This document shows positions 47,232 through 56,796 of a stretch of DNA of 64,000 bases, piece by piece (the stretch's first letter is position 1; the number at the start of each line of letters is the position of its first letter). The translations under genes were made by a program, and so were the position numbers. The stretch spans positions 248,001 through 312,000 of the forward strand of contig CALJEQ010000006.1 in the NCBI GenBank assembly GCA_938074565.1, in the 5' to 3' direction. The notes below the pieces were generated by a model that saw only the letters and a program-made list of their open reading frames with translations, searched no databases and was not told the DNA's origin. The stretch is from an uncultured Alkaliphilus sp. Its GTDB lineage: Bacteria; Bacillota; Clostridia; Peptostreptococcales; Natronincolaceae.

Positions 47232-47951
47232 ATGGCTAAGACACAAAGAATAGATAAAATATTATCCCATATGGGTTACGGAACTAGAAAAGAAATACGT
47301 TATTTATGTAAAGACGGTATGGTGTTGGTGGATGACAAAATAGTAAAGGACAGCAGTATGCATGTCAATGTAGAAAAAAGTATTATTAAAGTGGGGGAGG
47401 ACGTTGTAAATTATAGGGAATTTGTTTATATATTAATGAATAAACCTGCTGGCGTGATCTCTGCAACGGAAGATACAAGACATGAAACTGTTGTTGATTT
47501 GCTGGATATGGAGTATCGTGGTTTTGAAGTTTTTCCTGTTGGTCGATTAGATATTGATACCGAGGGCTTTTTATTGTTAACCAATGATGGACAACTAGCC
47601 CACAAGTTATTGTCCCCTAAAAAACACGTGCCTAAAACCTATTATGCCCATGTGGAGGGTAAAGTTACAGAAACAGATATAGAGGCGTTTAGAAGGGGTG
47701 TAACGCTGGATGATGGTTATGAAACGTTGCCAGCTGAATTAACAATATTAAAGTCAGATGATGTTTCTGAAATTGAATTAATCATTTATGAAGGGAAATT
47801 TCATCAAGTTAAACGGATGTTTGAAGCTGTTGAGAAAAAAGTGATTTATTTAAAGAGAATAGCAATGGGGAAACTAAAACTAGATGAAGATTTAGAGTTG
47901 GGGGAGTATAGAGAGTTATTGGAAGAGGAACTTCAACAGCTTACTGAATAA
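47232..47951 (+). CDS. RsuA/RluB-family rRNA pseudouridine synthase
   Basis: A 239-residue enzyme converting a specific uridine in ribosomal RNA to pseudouridine. The N-terminal S4 RNA-binding domain (about 1-60: RIDKILSHMGYGTRKEIRY) is followed by the catalytic domain with GRLDIDTEGFLLLTNDG, containing the catalytic Asp, and KFHQVKRMFEAV. Length fits the RsuA (16S U516) type better than RluB, but the target is not certain. GGGAGG precedes the ATG. 16 nt after the DUF1904 gene. Confidence 0.9.
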   Translation: MAKTQRIDKILSHMGYGTRKEIRYLCKDGMVLVDDKIVKDSSMHVNVEKSIIKVGEDVVNYREFVYILMNKPAGVISATEDTRHETVVDLLDMEYRGFEVFPVGRLDIDTEGFLLLTNDGQLAHKLLSPKKHVPKTYYAHVEGKVTETDIEAFRRGVTLDDGYETLPAELTILKSDDVSEIELIIYEGKFHQVKRMFEAVEKKVIYLKRIAMGKLKLDEDLELGEYRELLEEELQQLTE

Positions 47952-48003
47952 TAAATATAGATACTTAAAAATTTAATTGATAATTATAATAGGAGTGAAA
48001 GAA

Positions 48004-49362
48004 TTGATAAAAAAGAAAGATACGGTTGAGTTTATTATAGAAGACACTGAATTTGGAGGTAAGGCCTTCGGTCGTTTAGATGGGGTTAAGATTAAAGTAA
48101 AGCATGGTATAAAAGGACAAAAGGTTAGAGTTTATATTAAAAAGATTAAAAAAAATCTAGCAGAGGGTAAAATTTTAGAGGTGGTGGAGCCATCTCCACT
48201 GGAAAATCAAGAAACCTGTACTCATTTTGGGGCTTGTGGTGGATGTTTTCAGCAGTCTATTTCTTATGAGGAACAGCTAAAAGAGAAGGAGAGACAGGTG
48301 AAGTCTCTTTTTAATGAGGTGGGTTTATCTGATATTTCATGGCTACCTATTGAAGGAAGTCCCTATATTTTTAATTATAGAAATAAGATGGAATTTTCAT
48401 TTGGTGATGAAGAAAAAGGTGGGGAAATGTCACTGGGGATGCATAGAAGGGGACGACATCATGACATTGTAACAGTAGATGAATGTATGATTATGGACGA
48501 AGATTTTAGATTTGTATTAAAAACAATTTTGCAATACTTTAAAAAACTTGAAATTCCTTATTACCACAGTATGCGTCATGTTGGTTATTTAAGGCATTTA
48601 GTTGTGAGAAAGGCCTACTATACAGGGGAGATTTTAATTAATTTAGTTACCACTACTCAGTTAGAACTGGATTTGGAGAATTTGGTAGAAGAACTTAAAG
48701 CATTGGATTTAAAAGGAGAGATTGTTGGAATTTTACATACTTTTAATGATAATTTAGCTGATACGGTACAAAGTGATAGAACGGACTTCCTATATGGTAG
48801 AGATTATGTAATTGAGAAGCTATTGGGCCTTCAATTCAAAATTTCAGCTTTTTCCTTCTTTCAAACCAATACTACAGCAGCGGAAAAGCTATATATGATT
48901 GTTAGGGATTTTGTTGGGGAAGCACAAGACCAAGTAGTCTTTGACTTATATTGTGGAACTGGTACCATTGGTCAAGTAGTGGCACCTAGTGCAAAACAAG
49001 TGATCGGTATTGAAATTGTTGAGGATGCTGTAGAGGCAGCCAGAGAAAATGCTAAGTTGAATGGTTTAGATAACTGTCGTTTTATTGCAGGTGATGTTAG
49101 GTTAAAGGTTAAGGAATTAAAGGAGAAACCTGATATTATTATTTTAGATCCACCTAGAGCAGGAATACACCCTCAAGCGTTAAAGGATGTTATTGATTTT
49201 GGTGCTAAAAAGATTGTTTATGTTTCTTGTAACCCTAAGTCTTTGGTGGTGGATTTAGTGGAGCTACAGAAGGCGGGCTATGTTATTGATAAGGCTAAGT
49301 GTATGGATATGTTTCCGCATACGACGCATGTGGAGTGTGTGGTAGTGCTGACGAGGGGTTAG
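48004..49362 (+). CDS. rlmD: 23S rRNA (uracil-C5)-methyltransferase, RlmD/RlmCD type
   Basis: A 452-residue tRNA/rRNA m5U methyltransferase. The N-terminal TRAM domain (about 1-60) is followed by an Fe-S centre with cysteines in TCTHFGACGGCFQQ and a further one in VDECMIMD, then a Rossmann SAM domain with FDLYCGTGTIGQV, LDPPRAG and the catalytic Cys in YVSCNPKSL. In Bacillus the single enzyme RlmCD modifies U747 and U1939. The TTG at 48004 is selected because AGGAG (47991-47995) lies 8 nt upstream; an earlier ATG has no site. Confidence 0.88.
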   Translation: MIKKKDTVEFIIEDTEFGGKAFGRLDGVKIKVKHGIKGQKVRVYIKKIKKNLAEGKILEVVEPSPLENQETCTHFGACGGCFQQSISYEEQLKEKERQVKSLFNEVGLSDISWLPIEGSPYIFNYRNKMEFSFGDEEKGGEMSLGMHRRGRHHDIVTVDECMIMDEDFRFVLKTILQYFKKLEIPYYHSMRHVGYLRHLVVRKAYYTGEILINLVTTTQLELDLENLVEELKALDLKGEIVGILHTFNDNLADTVQSDRTDFLYGRDYVIEKLLGLQFKISAFSFFQTNTTAAEKLYMIVRDFVGEAQDQVVFDLYCGTGTIGQVVAPSAKQVIGIEIVEDAVEAARENAKLNGLDNCRFIAGDVRLKVKELKEKPDIIILDPPRAGIHPQALKDVIDFGAKKIVYVSCNPKSLVVDLVELQKAGYVIDKAKCMDMFPHTTHVECVVVLTRG

Positions 49363-49399
49363 AGTAGTTGGAAATACTGGGTTTGGTATGGTTAAAATT

Positions 49400-49446
49400 A
49401 TGTTCCCTCATATGAAGAAGTGGTGGTAAGGTTGTATGGGGGAACA
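49400..49446. repeat. Inverted repeat downstream of rlmD
   Basis: ATGTTCCC-CATA and TATG-GGGAACAT form a 12-bp stem with a long loop; possibly a terminator or a relic of a mobile element. Confidence 0.45.
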
Positions 49447-49573
49447 TGGGTTTGTTGCCCTCTTAAGGGCATGTGGAGTGTTGCGTAAGACTATATAAAG
49501 AGGAAAGACTAGACTAGTGGTTGTATAGTCTTTTGGGGGTTGTTGGGGAGTGGGGGGATATAGGTATTTGAGA

Positions 49574-49603
49574 TGGCATCTATCTTAGGGTGGGTGCTTT
49601 TTT
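49574..49603 (+). terminator. Hairpin with U-tract in the rlmD-island gap
   Basis: GCATC and GGTGC (one G-U pair) flank a loop and are followed by TTTTTT. Confidence 0.4.
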
Positions 49604-50186
49604 GTCGTTGGAGGAAACTATAACTGAATGCTGAAGGAAGTAGAATAGCGAAAACACATATGAGGAAAATCTTCCACACTTGTTTGAATAGGGTGGGTAA
49701 GCCAGTCCTTTCTCTATACAGGAAGTAGGTTGATTTTAAGCTAAATACAAGGCAATGATAGAAAAATACAGTAACTTTTATGTTCCTACAGACTTAAGTT
49801 TGAGGGAATTTTTTTAACGGTCGTCGCAATATTACGCGAAATTCGTATAAATACCAGTAAAATAAGTATTTATGTGCAATGGTTCAGGGTTTTGAGTAAG
49901 TGTTTAAGCGATAAGTATACCTTAATTATACGAAGAATATTTTTTATTTATGTAGAAAATAATTGTAACAATTTTAATTTGTCCAATTTAATGGAAAATT
50001 GTAATAATAATAGATATAATATAATTACAACCGAATTTTGCAAATATTGTTTTTTATTGAATTAATAATATCTTGCGAATTAATAAAACATAATTCATTT
50101 GTTTATAAAACATATCTACTTACAAGCTTAAAAGTTATGTATTTTCCAGATAAAAGATCATAATATCTGTTTTGATGAGGTGCACT

Positions 50187-51644
50187 ATGAAAACAATAAA
50201 TTTACCACCATATGCTCCAACTCTGATGGAGTCAACAAGAGCGATAGGTTACTCGCTTGAAGCAGCCATTGCTGATATAATAGATAACAGCATTTCTGCA
50301 CACGCATCAAGTATCGTCATAAAGTTCTTTCCCATAGGGGAGCCTTATATATCCATTCTCGATGATGGATTTGGTATGACATCAGATGAACTTAATATAG
50401 CTATGCAGTACGGAAGCAAAAACCCAAGAGAAGTAAGGGAACCAGATGATCTTGGTAGATTTGGACTTGGACTTAAAACTGCTTCACTATCTCAATGTAG
50501 GACGTTAACATTAGTAAGCTTAAAAGATGGGGAACTATCAGGACGAAAATGGGATATTGATTATGTGATGAAAACTGGTGAATGGTCACTTATTATTCTT
50601 GAAAATGATGAAATTAAACAAGTACCACAATTTAGAGAACTTATTTCACAAGGGAATGGGACAATTGTAACTTGGCAAAACCTTGATAGATTGTGTATAG
50701 GGGAGAGTGATTTTGTTACATCATTTGGAATGAAAATGGATATAGTTAGAGATCATATTTCTCTTGTTTTCCATAGATTTTTATCTGGAGAAGACGGGTT
50801 AAAAAAGATAGAAATTCAGATAAATAACAATAAGTTAAAAGCAAGTGATCCCTTTTTAATAAAGAAAAGCACCCAATTAATGGATGAGGAGTCTATAATT
50901 ATCCAAGGACAAAGTGTAATTATAAAGCCGTTCATATTACCACATATTTCAAGGCTTTCAGAAATAGAAATAAAAGAATTAGGTGGAAAGGATGGACTAA
51001 GAAAGAAACAAGGATTTTATGTGTATAGAAACAAAAGATTACTTGTTTGGGGAACTTGGTTTAGATTAATGAGACAAGGAGAATTGTCAAAACTTGCAAG
51101 AGTTCAGGTTGATATTCCAAATTCACTTGATGACTTATGGACATTAGATATAAGAAAGTCAACCGCGATACCGCCAGAAGATGTACGAAAAAACTTAGGT
51201 AATATAATCGGAAAAATTACTGAAGGAAGCAAAAGGACGTGGACTTATAGAGGGAAGAAGGAAACAGATGATTCAAAAATCCATGTATGGAATAGGCTGA
51301 AAACAAGACAAACTGGAATTATATATGAAATCAATAGAGATTACCCGTTGATAGAGCAAATACAAGACACTAGTTCAGAGGTAAAACGGTTATTGGAGCA
51401 ACTACTGGTTCAAATAGAGGGTAATCTACCATTGAATTCATTATATATAGATTTAACAAGTGATGAGAAAGTTGAAAATGAAACAAAGATTTCTGAGAAT
51501 GAAACAATAGATTTATTATTGCAATTATTAGCTGGATGTAGGAATAACTCTGAAAGAGATGAGATGATTGAAAGACTATCTCGAACTGAACCATTTTCAG
51601 AATTTAGAGATGTCATCGAAAGAAAATTTAAAGGGGAAGGATAG
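50187..51644 (+). CDS. MORC/MutL-like GHKL ATPase, defence island
   Basis: A 485-residue ATPase of the GHKL (gyrase, Hsp90, kinase, MutL) superfamily. Motif N is D33-N34 (ADIIDNSISAHA), motif G1 is DDGFGM (59-64), motif G2 is GRFGLGLKTAS (90-100), and the S5-type domain follows with KKQGFYVYRNKRLLVWG. This is the bacterial MORC-like type that Iyer, Abhiman and Aravind linked to restriction-modification systems. The ATG at 50187 is chosen because GAGGTG lies 4 nt upstream. Only 6 nt separate it from the Z1 gene. It is expected to dimerise around DNA on ATP binding. Confidence 0.87.
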   Translation: MKTINLPPYAPTLMESTRAIGYSLEAAIADIIDNSISAHASSIVIKFFPIGEPYISILDDGFGMTSDELNIAMQYGSKNPREVREPDDLGRFGLGLKTASLSQCRTLTLVSLKDGELSGRKWDIDYVMKTGEWSLIILENDEIKQVPQFRELISQGNGTIVTWQNLDRLCIGESDFVTSFGMKMDIVRDHISLVFHRFLSGEDGLKKIEIQINNNKLKASDPFLIKKSTQLMDEESIIIQGQSVIIKPFILPHISRLSEIEIKELGGKDGLRKKQGFYVYRNKRLLVWGTWFRLMRQGELSKLARVQVDIPNSLDDLWTLDIRKSTAIPPEDVRKNLGNIIGKITEGSKRTWTYRGKKETDDSKIHVWNRLKTRQTGIIYEINRDYPLIEQIQDTSSEVKRLLEQLLVQIEGNLPLNSLYIDLTSDEKVENETKISENETIDLLLQLLAGCRNNSERDEMIERLSRTEPFSEFRDVIERKFKGEG

Positions 51645-51650
51645 AGGTTA

Positions 51651-54398
51651 ATGAATAAAGTGAATATGGAAATGTTAGAAAGATTTATTTTAGCGGCTAT
51701 TAACACTAAGTACAAGGAAATACCACCAACTGAGGCTGAGTTTTTGAAAGAGGCAAATGACATAAGAAATATAATGAAAGTACCTTCACCTGTAACAGAT
51801 GAGGAATATGAATATATATTACGCAAGTTAAAGGCATCTATGGTAATTATTATGGATGATGGAGTATATATTTTTGATCCAAACAGCAAACATCAATCTT
51901 GGTTACCTGCAAGGCGTGCAGAAATTAATTTTTTCTATTGGGAGAGATATAAAAAATACCTTGAAGACGAAAAAGGTTGGAATACGAGAGTTACGGCAAC
52001 ATTAGATAAAGTTTCTGATGAAATTATAGACCTACTTGGCGACCCAAAAGATACAACGAATTCTTTCCAGAGAAGAGGATTGGTACTTGGAGATGTGCAA
52101 TCGGGGAAAACAGCAAATTATACGGCAATTTGTAATAAAGCAGCAGATTGTGGATATAGAGTTATTATAGTTTTAGCAGGAATGATGGAAAACTTGAGAA
52201 TACAAACTCAAGAGCGATTAGATACAGAATTTGCTGGACGTAGAAGTAAATATTTGTTAGACCCTAAGGCAGATCAAATAATAAAAAATACACCCTTTGG
52301 TGTTGGAAGAATTAATCCAAATAAAAGAATTTCTTGTTTTACTTCAGTAAATACAGATTTTAACTCAGTCATATTAAAAAGCAATGATTTAACACTCAGA
52401 AATATAAGTGAACCAGCAATTTTTATTGTGAAGAAAAATAAAAACGTATTAAATAACTTGCAAAGTTGGTTGGTTTCAAATAATGCAGACATGAATAATA
52501 AAATAGATTTGCCTCTACTTTTAATAGATGATGAGGCTGATAACGCATCTGTTAATACTAAAAAAGATGATCAGGATCCAACCGCTATTAATGCTGCAAT
52601 TAGAAATATTCTTAATAGCTTTTATCAAGCATCATATGTAGGTATAACAGCAACTCCTTTTGCTAATATATTTATTAATCCAGAAACAAAAGATGACATG
52701 ATTGGGGATGAACTGTTCCCTAGAGATTTTATATATGCGTTATCACCTCCGAATAACTATATAGGAACAGATGCAATTTTTGGTAACAATGCAAGTTACT
52801 CTGGCTCAGTTTTAAAAATTAAAAACGATGAAATGACAAATTATTTCCCTTTTAAACATAAAAAAGACCATCCAGTAAATGGCCTCCCTCCAAGTATGTA
52901 TGAAGCAATAGGTTATTTCATGATTGCTAATGCAATTAGAGATTTGCGTGGAGATAATACTGAACATAGGTCTATGCTTATAAATGTGAGTCGATTTACG
53001 GATGTTCAAATAAAGATAAGCGAGCTAGTTAACGAATGGCTTGTAAAAGTCAGATCAGAACTAAGGAATTTTGCATCATTAAATGAGGATGAATCAAGCC
53101 AAATATATTCAATACGCTTTTTAAGAGTAATTTGGGAAAAGTATAAGCTAGAATATGTGGCAAAATGCGAATGGATTTATTTACAACAAAAATTTTTATA
53201 TAAGGCAGTAACCCCAATTGATGTACGTGCTGTAAATCAAAAAACAGGTTCAGCAAGTTTAGATTATTATGCCCATAAAACAGATGGATTTAGGGTAATA
53301 GCTGTAGGGGGGAATAGCCTATCAAGAGGATTAACACTAGAAGGTTTATGCGTAAGTTATTTTTATAGAAATTCACAAATGTATGATACGTTATTACAAA
53401 TGGGAAGATGGTTTGGATACAGAGAGAACTATGCAGACATATTTAAGATATGGATGGCTGAGGAAGCAGCAGACTGGTATGGATATATTACAGAAGCATC
53501 AAATGAATTAAAGCTAGAGATTGCAAGGATGCGAGTCGTTAATCAAACACCTTCAGAGTTTGGACTGAAGGTTCGGCAAGATCCTAATTCTTTAATAGCT
53601 ACGGCTAGAAATAAGATGAGAACCGCAACTCAAGTTAGTCGGCCTATTACTGTTTCAGGCAGACTTCTAGAAACGCCACGATTAAAGAATGATATTAATG
53701 TTTTGAAGTCAAACGAACAAGCATTTAAGTTGTTAGTTGCAAATTTAGATAGTATTGGGTCAGCAGTAGAAATTTCACAAAATGCTAAGTTTTGGAAAGG
53801 TATCCCAAAAGATTTAGTTGTAAATTTATTAAGAAGCTTTGATACACACCCTTGGCATTTAGCATTTCAAGGTAGAGCTCTGGCTGATTATATAGAGAGC
53901 AATAGTGAACTATCTGAGTGGGATGTGGCTATACCACAAGGTTCAAGTAAGGAAGTGTATACACTAATTGGTGCATATAACAATATTGATATTTTCCCAG
54001 CTATACGTACTGTTACAGAAGATAATAAGATGATAAAAATTAATGGAACTAAGGTGAAAGTAGGAGCTGGCGGTTCTACAAGAATTGGCTTATCGGATAT
54101 ACAGATTAAGAAAGCAAAAGAAGAATTTGCAAAAATTCATGGTGATAAAAAAACAATTTCAGATAGTGGATATTTAATTAAAGATAGAAAACCCATATTG
54201 TTTCTGCATGTGCTTGAGAGTAGAGGTGAAGAAGGAAAAGAAATAACTACAAATATACCTAAATATCTGTTTGCTTTAGGTGTTGGATTTCCAGCAACAG
54301 AAAAAGGAACAAAGGTAGCAAACTATGTTGTAAATATGGTTGACTTAAAGAATTGGATTGAATTCGAAGGAGATGAGGATGATGAAGATATTATCTAA
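51651..54398 (+). CDS. Z1-domain superfamily II helicase-like ATPase
   Basis: A 915-residue protein with a Z1 domain. The P-loop is GDVQSGKT (147-154, K153); Walker B is IDDEAD (292-297); motif III is GITATPFANI (about 331); the second RecA domain has NSLSRGLTLEG (about 556) and the arginine motif QMGRWFGYR (about 582). In the known MORC-linked systems Z1 proteins are the DNA-translocating component. No nuclease domain is visible in the C-terminal 300 residues, which I do not recognise. Six nt after the ATPase gene, with GGATAGAGG before the ATG. Confidence 0.88.
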   Translation: MNKVNMEMLERFILAAINTKYKEIPPTEAEFLKEANDIRNIMKVPSPVTDEEYEYILRKLKASMVIIMDDGVYIFDPNSKHQSWLPARRAEINFFYWERYKKYLEDEKGWNTRVTATLDKVSDEIIDLLGDPKDTTNSFQRRGLVLGDVQSGKTANYTAICNKAADCGYRVIIVLAGMMENLRIQTQERLDTEFAGRRSKYLLDPKADQIIKNTPFGVGRINPNKRISCFTSVNTDFNSVILKSNDLTLRNISEPAIFIVKKNKNVLNNLQSWLVSNNADMNNKIDLPLLLIDDEADNASVNTKKDDQDPTAINAAIRNILNSFYQASYVGITATPFANIFINPETKDDMIGDELFPRDFIYALSPPNNYIGTDAIFGNNASYSGSVLKIKNDEMTNYFPFKHKKDHPVNGLPPSMYEAIGYFMIANAIRDLRGDNTEHRSMLINVSRFTDVQIKISELVNEWLVKVRSELRNFASLNEDESSQIYSIRFLRVIWEKYKLEYVAKCEWIYLQQKFLYKAVTPIDVRAVNQKTGSASLDYYAHKTDGFRVIAVGGNSLSRGLTLEGLCVSYFYRNSQMYDTLLQMGRWFGYRENYADIFKIWMAEEAADWYGYITEASNELKLEIARMRVVNQTPSEFGLKVRQDPNSLIATARNKMRTATQVSRPITVSGRLLETPRLKNDINVLKSNEQAFKLLVANLDSIGSAVEISQNAKFWKGIPKDLVVNLLRSFDTHPWHLAFQGRALADYIESNSELSEWDVAIPQGSSKEVYTLIGAYNNIDIFPAIRTVTEDNKMIKINGTKVKVGAGGSTRIGLSDIQIKKAKEEFAKIHGDKKTISDSGYLIKDRKPILFLHVLESRGEEGKEITTNIPKYLFALGVGFPATEKGTKVANYVVNMVDLKNWIEFEGDEDDEDII

Positions 54399-54492
54399 CA
54401 AAGAATTTAGTTTTCCTAGATTTATAAAATTAAAAACATCATCTCAATTTAGCATCAATTGAGGCGTGGAGAATAAAATAGAGGTGAAAATA

Positions 54493-56580
54493 ATGGATTT
54501 TCAGGATTTTCGTAAAGATTTTTTACAGGACATAAAATCTACGGCTGCAACAAATGGTGAAGGATCATCATCTGCTTTTGTGCAGATAGCAACAGAATAC
54601 TTAATTAGTACTGAAGTGTTACCTGACTTCATACCAGCTTTTTATGTTGGTACTGGGAAATACAATAGAAAATATAGAGTAGATGGATATGTTCTTGATG
54701 AATTTGATTATACTATGAATCTAATAATAGCTGATTATTCTGGCAGTGAAGGGGAAAGGGTAGTAACACGTTCACAGGCAGTACAGATATTTGATAGGTT
54801 ACTTCATTTTATAGATGAAGCCTACGGAGATAAACTATATAAAGAAATAGAAATTAGCACCCCTTGTGCTGATTTAATTGAACTGTTGCGTACTAATAAA
54901 AGTAGAATTAGAAAATATAGATTATTATTAATAACCGATGGAAATATGAGCGATAGAATTGATGTGCTACCACCAAGACATATTGCTAATATCCAAGCAG
55001 AGTTCCAAATCTGGGATATTGAGAGATTATTTAAAGTGTGTTTTTCTGATATGGGCAGACAAAATATAGAAATTGACTTTAAAGCATATACGGATAAAGG
55101 AATACCATGTCTTGAAGCAAGTGGTACAACAACAGACGAATATAGGAGCTTTTTATGTATAATACCTGGACATGCTTTGGCGGATATTTATGATTACTTT
55201 GGAAGCCAACTACTGGAAGGAAATGTTAGATCATTCTTATCAACTAAAGTAGCTGTTAATAAAAAAATCAGAGAGACAATATTAAAAGTCCCAAACATGT
55301 TTTTTGCTTTTAATAATGGAGTTTCTGCTACAGCTATGAATGTAGTTGTAGAAAATTCTGAACATGGAAAATTCATTGTATACGCTAAAGATTTTCAAAT
55401 AATAAATGGTGGACAAACAACAGCTTCATTGTCTAATGCAAGACATAAAGATAAGACAAATCTAGAAGATATATTTGTTCAAATGAAAGTTACCGAAATA
55501 GATGCAGATATAGATAAATCTGGAGAATTAATAAGAAATATTTCAAAATCATCTAATAGTCAGAATAAGGTAAGTGATGCAGATTTCTTTTCTACACATC
55601 CTTTCCATATAAGAATGGAGCAAATTTCAAGAAGATTATTTGCTCCAGCAATGGGCGGAACTCAATATAATACAAGATGGTTTTATGAAAGAGCAAGAGG
55701 TCAATACTTACAAGCTCAAATGCGCATGTCGAAATCTGAAAAAAATAAGTTTGTTGCCCAGCACCCTAAGAAACAAATGCTTACTAAGACTGATTTTTCA
55801 AAGGTAAGAAATTCATGGAGAGGTTTACCTTATGTCGTGAGCAGAGGAGCACAAACTAACTTTATGAATTTTGCAGAATGGATAGACACTGAATGGTCTA
55901 ATTCGGATGCAGGATTTAACGAGAAATACTTTCAAGAATCCGTAGCACTTTTTATATTATTTAAACATACAGAAAATATTGTAACTCATCAAACTTGGTA
56001 TGAACAGGGATATAGAGCTAATATTGTTACATATTCAATTGCTTTATTTCATGAACTAGTAAAAAATCAATTTCCTAATAAGGAAGTTGATTTGCAGATA
56101 ATTTGGAATCGTCAATCTGTGCCAGAAGCAATTACAATTGAATTAATAAATATTACTAAAGTTGTATTTGAAACTATAACTGATCCTAAGAGAGAAACAA
56201 TAAACGTAACACAATGGTGTAAACGGGAAACTTGTTGGGCGAAAGTTAAAAGTAGGGATATATTATTAAGTAATGAAATCGAGAAAGTTCTAGTTAATAA
56301 AATACAAATCAAAATAGCAGAAAAAGAGGCTAGAAAAGATCAAAAGTTAATTTCAGGAGTAGAAGCACAAACAAAAGTTCTAGAGTATGGGGCTGAAAAT
56401 TGGAAGAAAGTTATGGGCTTTGTGTTAGAAAAGAGATTAACCTCATCAGATTTAATTACAGCATTGAAGGTTGCGATACAAATTCCAAAAAAACTACCAA
56501 ATTCATATCAAAGTCAAAAACTGTTGGAACTTCTTGATAAGGCGTATTCTGAGGGTTATAAGTATGACAAATTAGGTTAG
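54493..56580 (+). CDS. AIPR family protein (abortive-infection phage resistance)
   Basis: A 695-residue AIPR protein (PF10592-like). The family core is visible: NMFFAFNNGVSATA and QIINGGQTTASLSNA (NGGQTT 305-310), followed by FVQMKV. The N-terminal about 100 residues resemble a PD-(D/E)xK-type nuclease core with VDGYVLDE (D64) and LIIADY (D81), but the usual lysine position reads Asp-Tyr, so activity is uncertain. The ATG at 54493 is preferred: AGAGGTG lies 7 nt upstream; a GTG at 54466 is weaker. It follows the Z1 gene by 94 nt and is the likely effector. Confidence 0.85.
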   Translation: MDFQDFRKDFLQDIKSTAATNGEGSSSAFVQIATEYLISTEVLPDFIPAFYVGTGKYNRKYRVDGYVLDEFDYTMNLIIADYSGSEGERVVTRSQAVQIFDRLLHFIDEAYGDKLYKEIEISTPCADLIELLRTNKSRIRKYRLLLITDGNMSDRIDVLPPRHIANIQAEFQIWDIERLFKVCFSDMGRQNIEIDFKAYTDKGIPCLEASGTTTDEYRSFLCIIPGHALADIYDYFGSQLLEGNVRSFLSTKVAVNKKIRETILKVPNMFFAFNNGVSATAMNVVVENSEHGKFIVYAKDFQIINGGQTTASLSNARHKDKTNLEDIFVQMKVTEIDADIDKSGELIRNISKSSNSQNKVSDADFFSTHPFHIRMEQISRRLFAPAMGGTQYNTRWFYERARGQYLQAQMRMSKSEKNKFVAQHPKKQMLTKTDFSKVRNSWRGLPYVVSRGAQTNFMNFAEWIDTEWSNSDAGFNEKYFQESVALFILFKHTENIVTHQTWYEQGYRANIVTYSIALFHELVKNQFPNKEVDLQIIWNRQSVPEAITIELINITKVVFETITDPKRETINVTQWCKRETCWAKVKSRDILLSNEIEKVLVNKIQIKIAEKEARKDQKLISGVEAQTKVLEYGAENWKKVMGFVLEKRLTSSDLITALKVAIQIPKKLPNSYQSQKLLELLDKAYSEGYKYDKLG

Positions 56581-56796
56581 TTGATGAACATACTTCAAAT
56601 AAACAAGCTAGTATTACTTTACTAGTGAAGTGATTTTTGATATTATGTAGATGTGAAGTAATATAAGGGTGTAGTATACCCATAGCTTGAATTATTTTTT
56701 GTACACCCCTAGTATATCTTCAAATATTTTATAATGTATATGAGTAAATAAAGAAAAGTAGCTACAGAAAGGGAATATTTTATAGGGTGAGTATAA
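56581..56796. promoter_or_regulatory. AIPR-methyltransferase intergenic region with alternative hairpins
   Basis: CTAGTA...TACTAG and a GGGTGTAGTATACCC element whose first arm can pair locally or with TACACCC near 56702; a T-run lies between. It may separate methyltransferase expression from the rest. Confidence 0.35.

Larger units (their letters stand above)
49363..50186. other. Long gene-free region left of the defence island
   Basis: No credible gene. The first 250 bases are unusually G-rich on the plus strand and hold several hairpins: ATGTTCCC...GGGGAACAT (49400-49446), AAGACTA...TAGTCTT (about 49505-49534), and GCATC...GGTGC followed by six T (49574-49603). The right part (49,840-50,186) is AT-rich and probably carries the promoter of the island. 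No direct repeat typical of an attachment site was found. Confidence 0.5.

Noticed and set aside
49874-50065. 63-codon frame before the defence island
   Set aside because: No ribosome site, composition like the AT-rich leader, no recognisable protein.
51410-51889. 159-codon minus-strand frame across the ATPase-Z1 junction
   Set aside because: Antisense to two conserved genes; no independent support.
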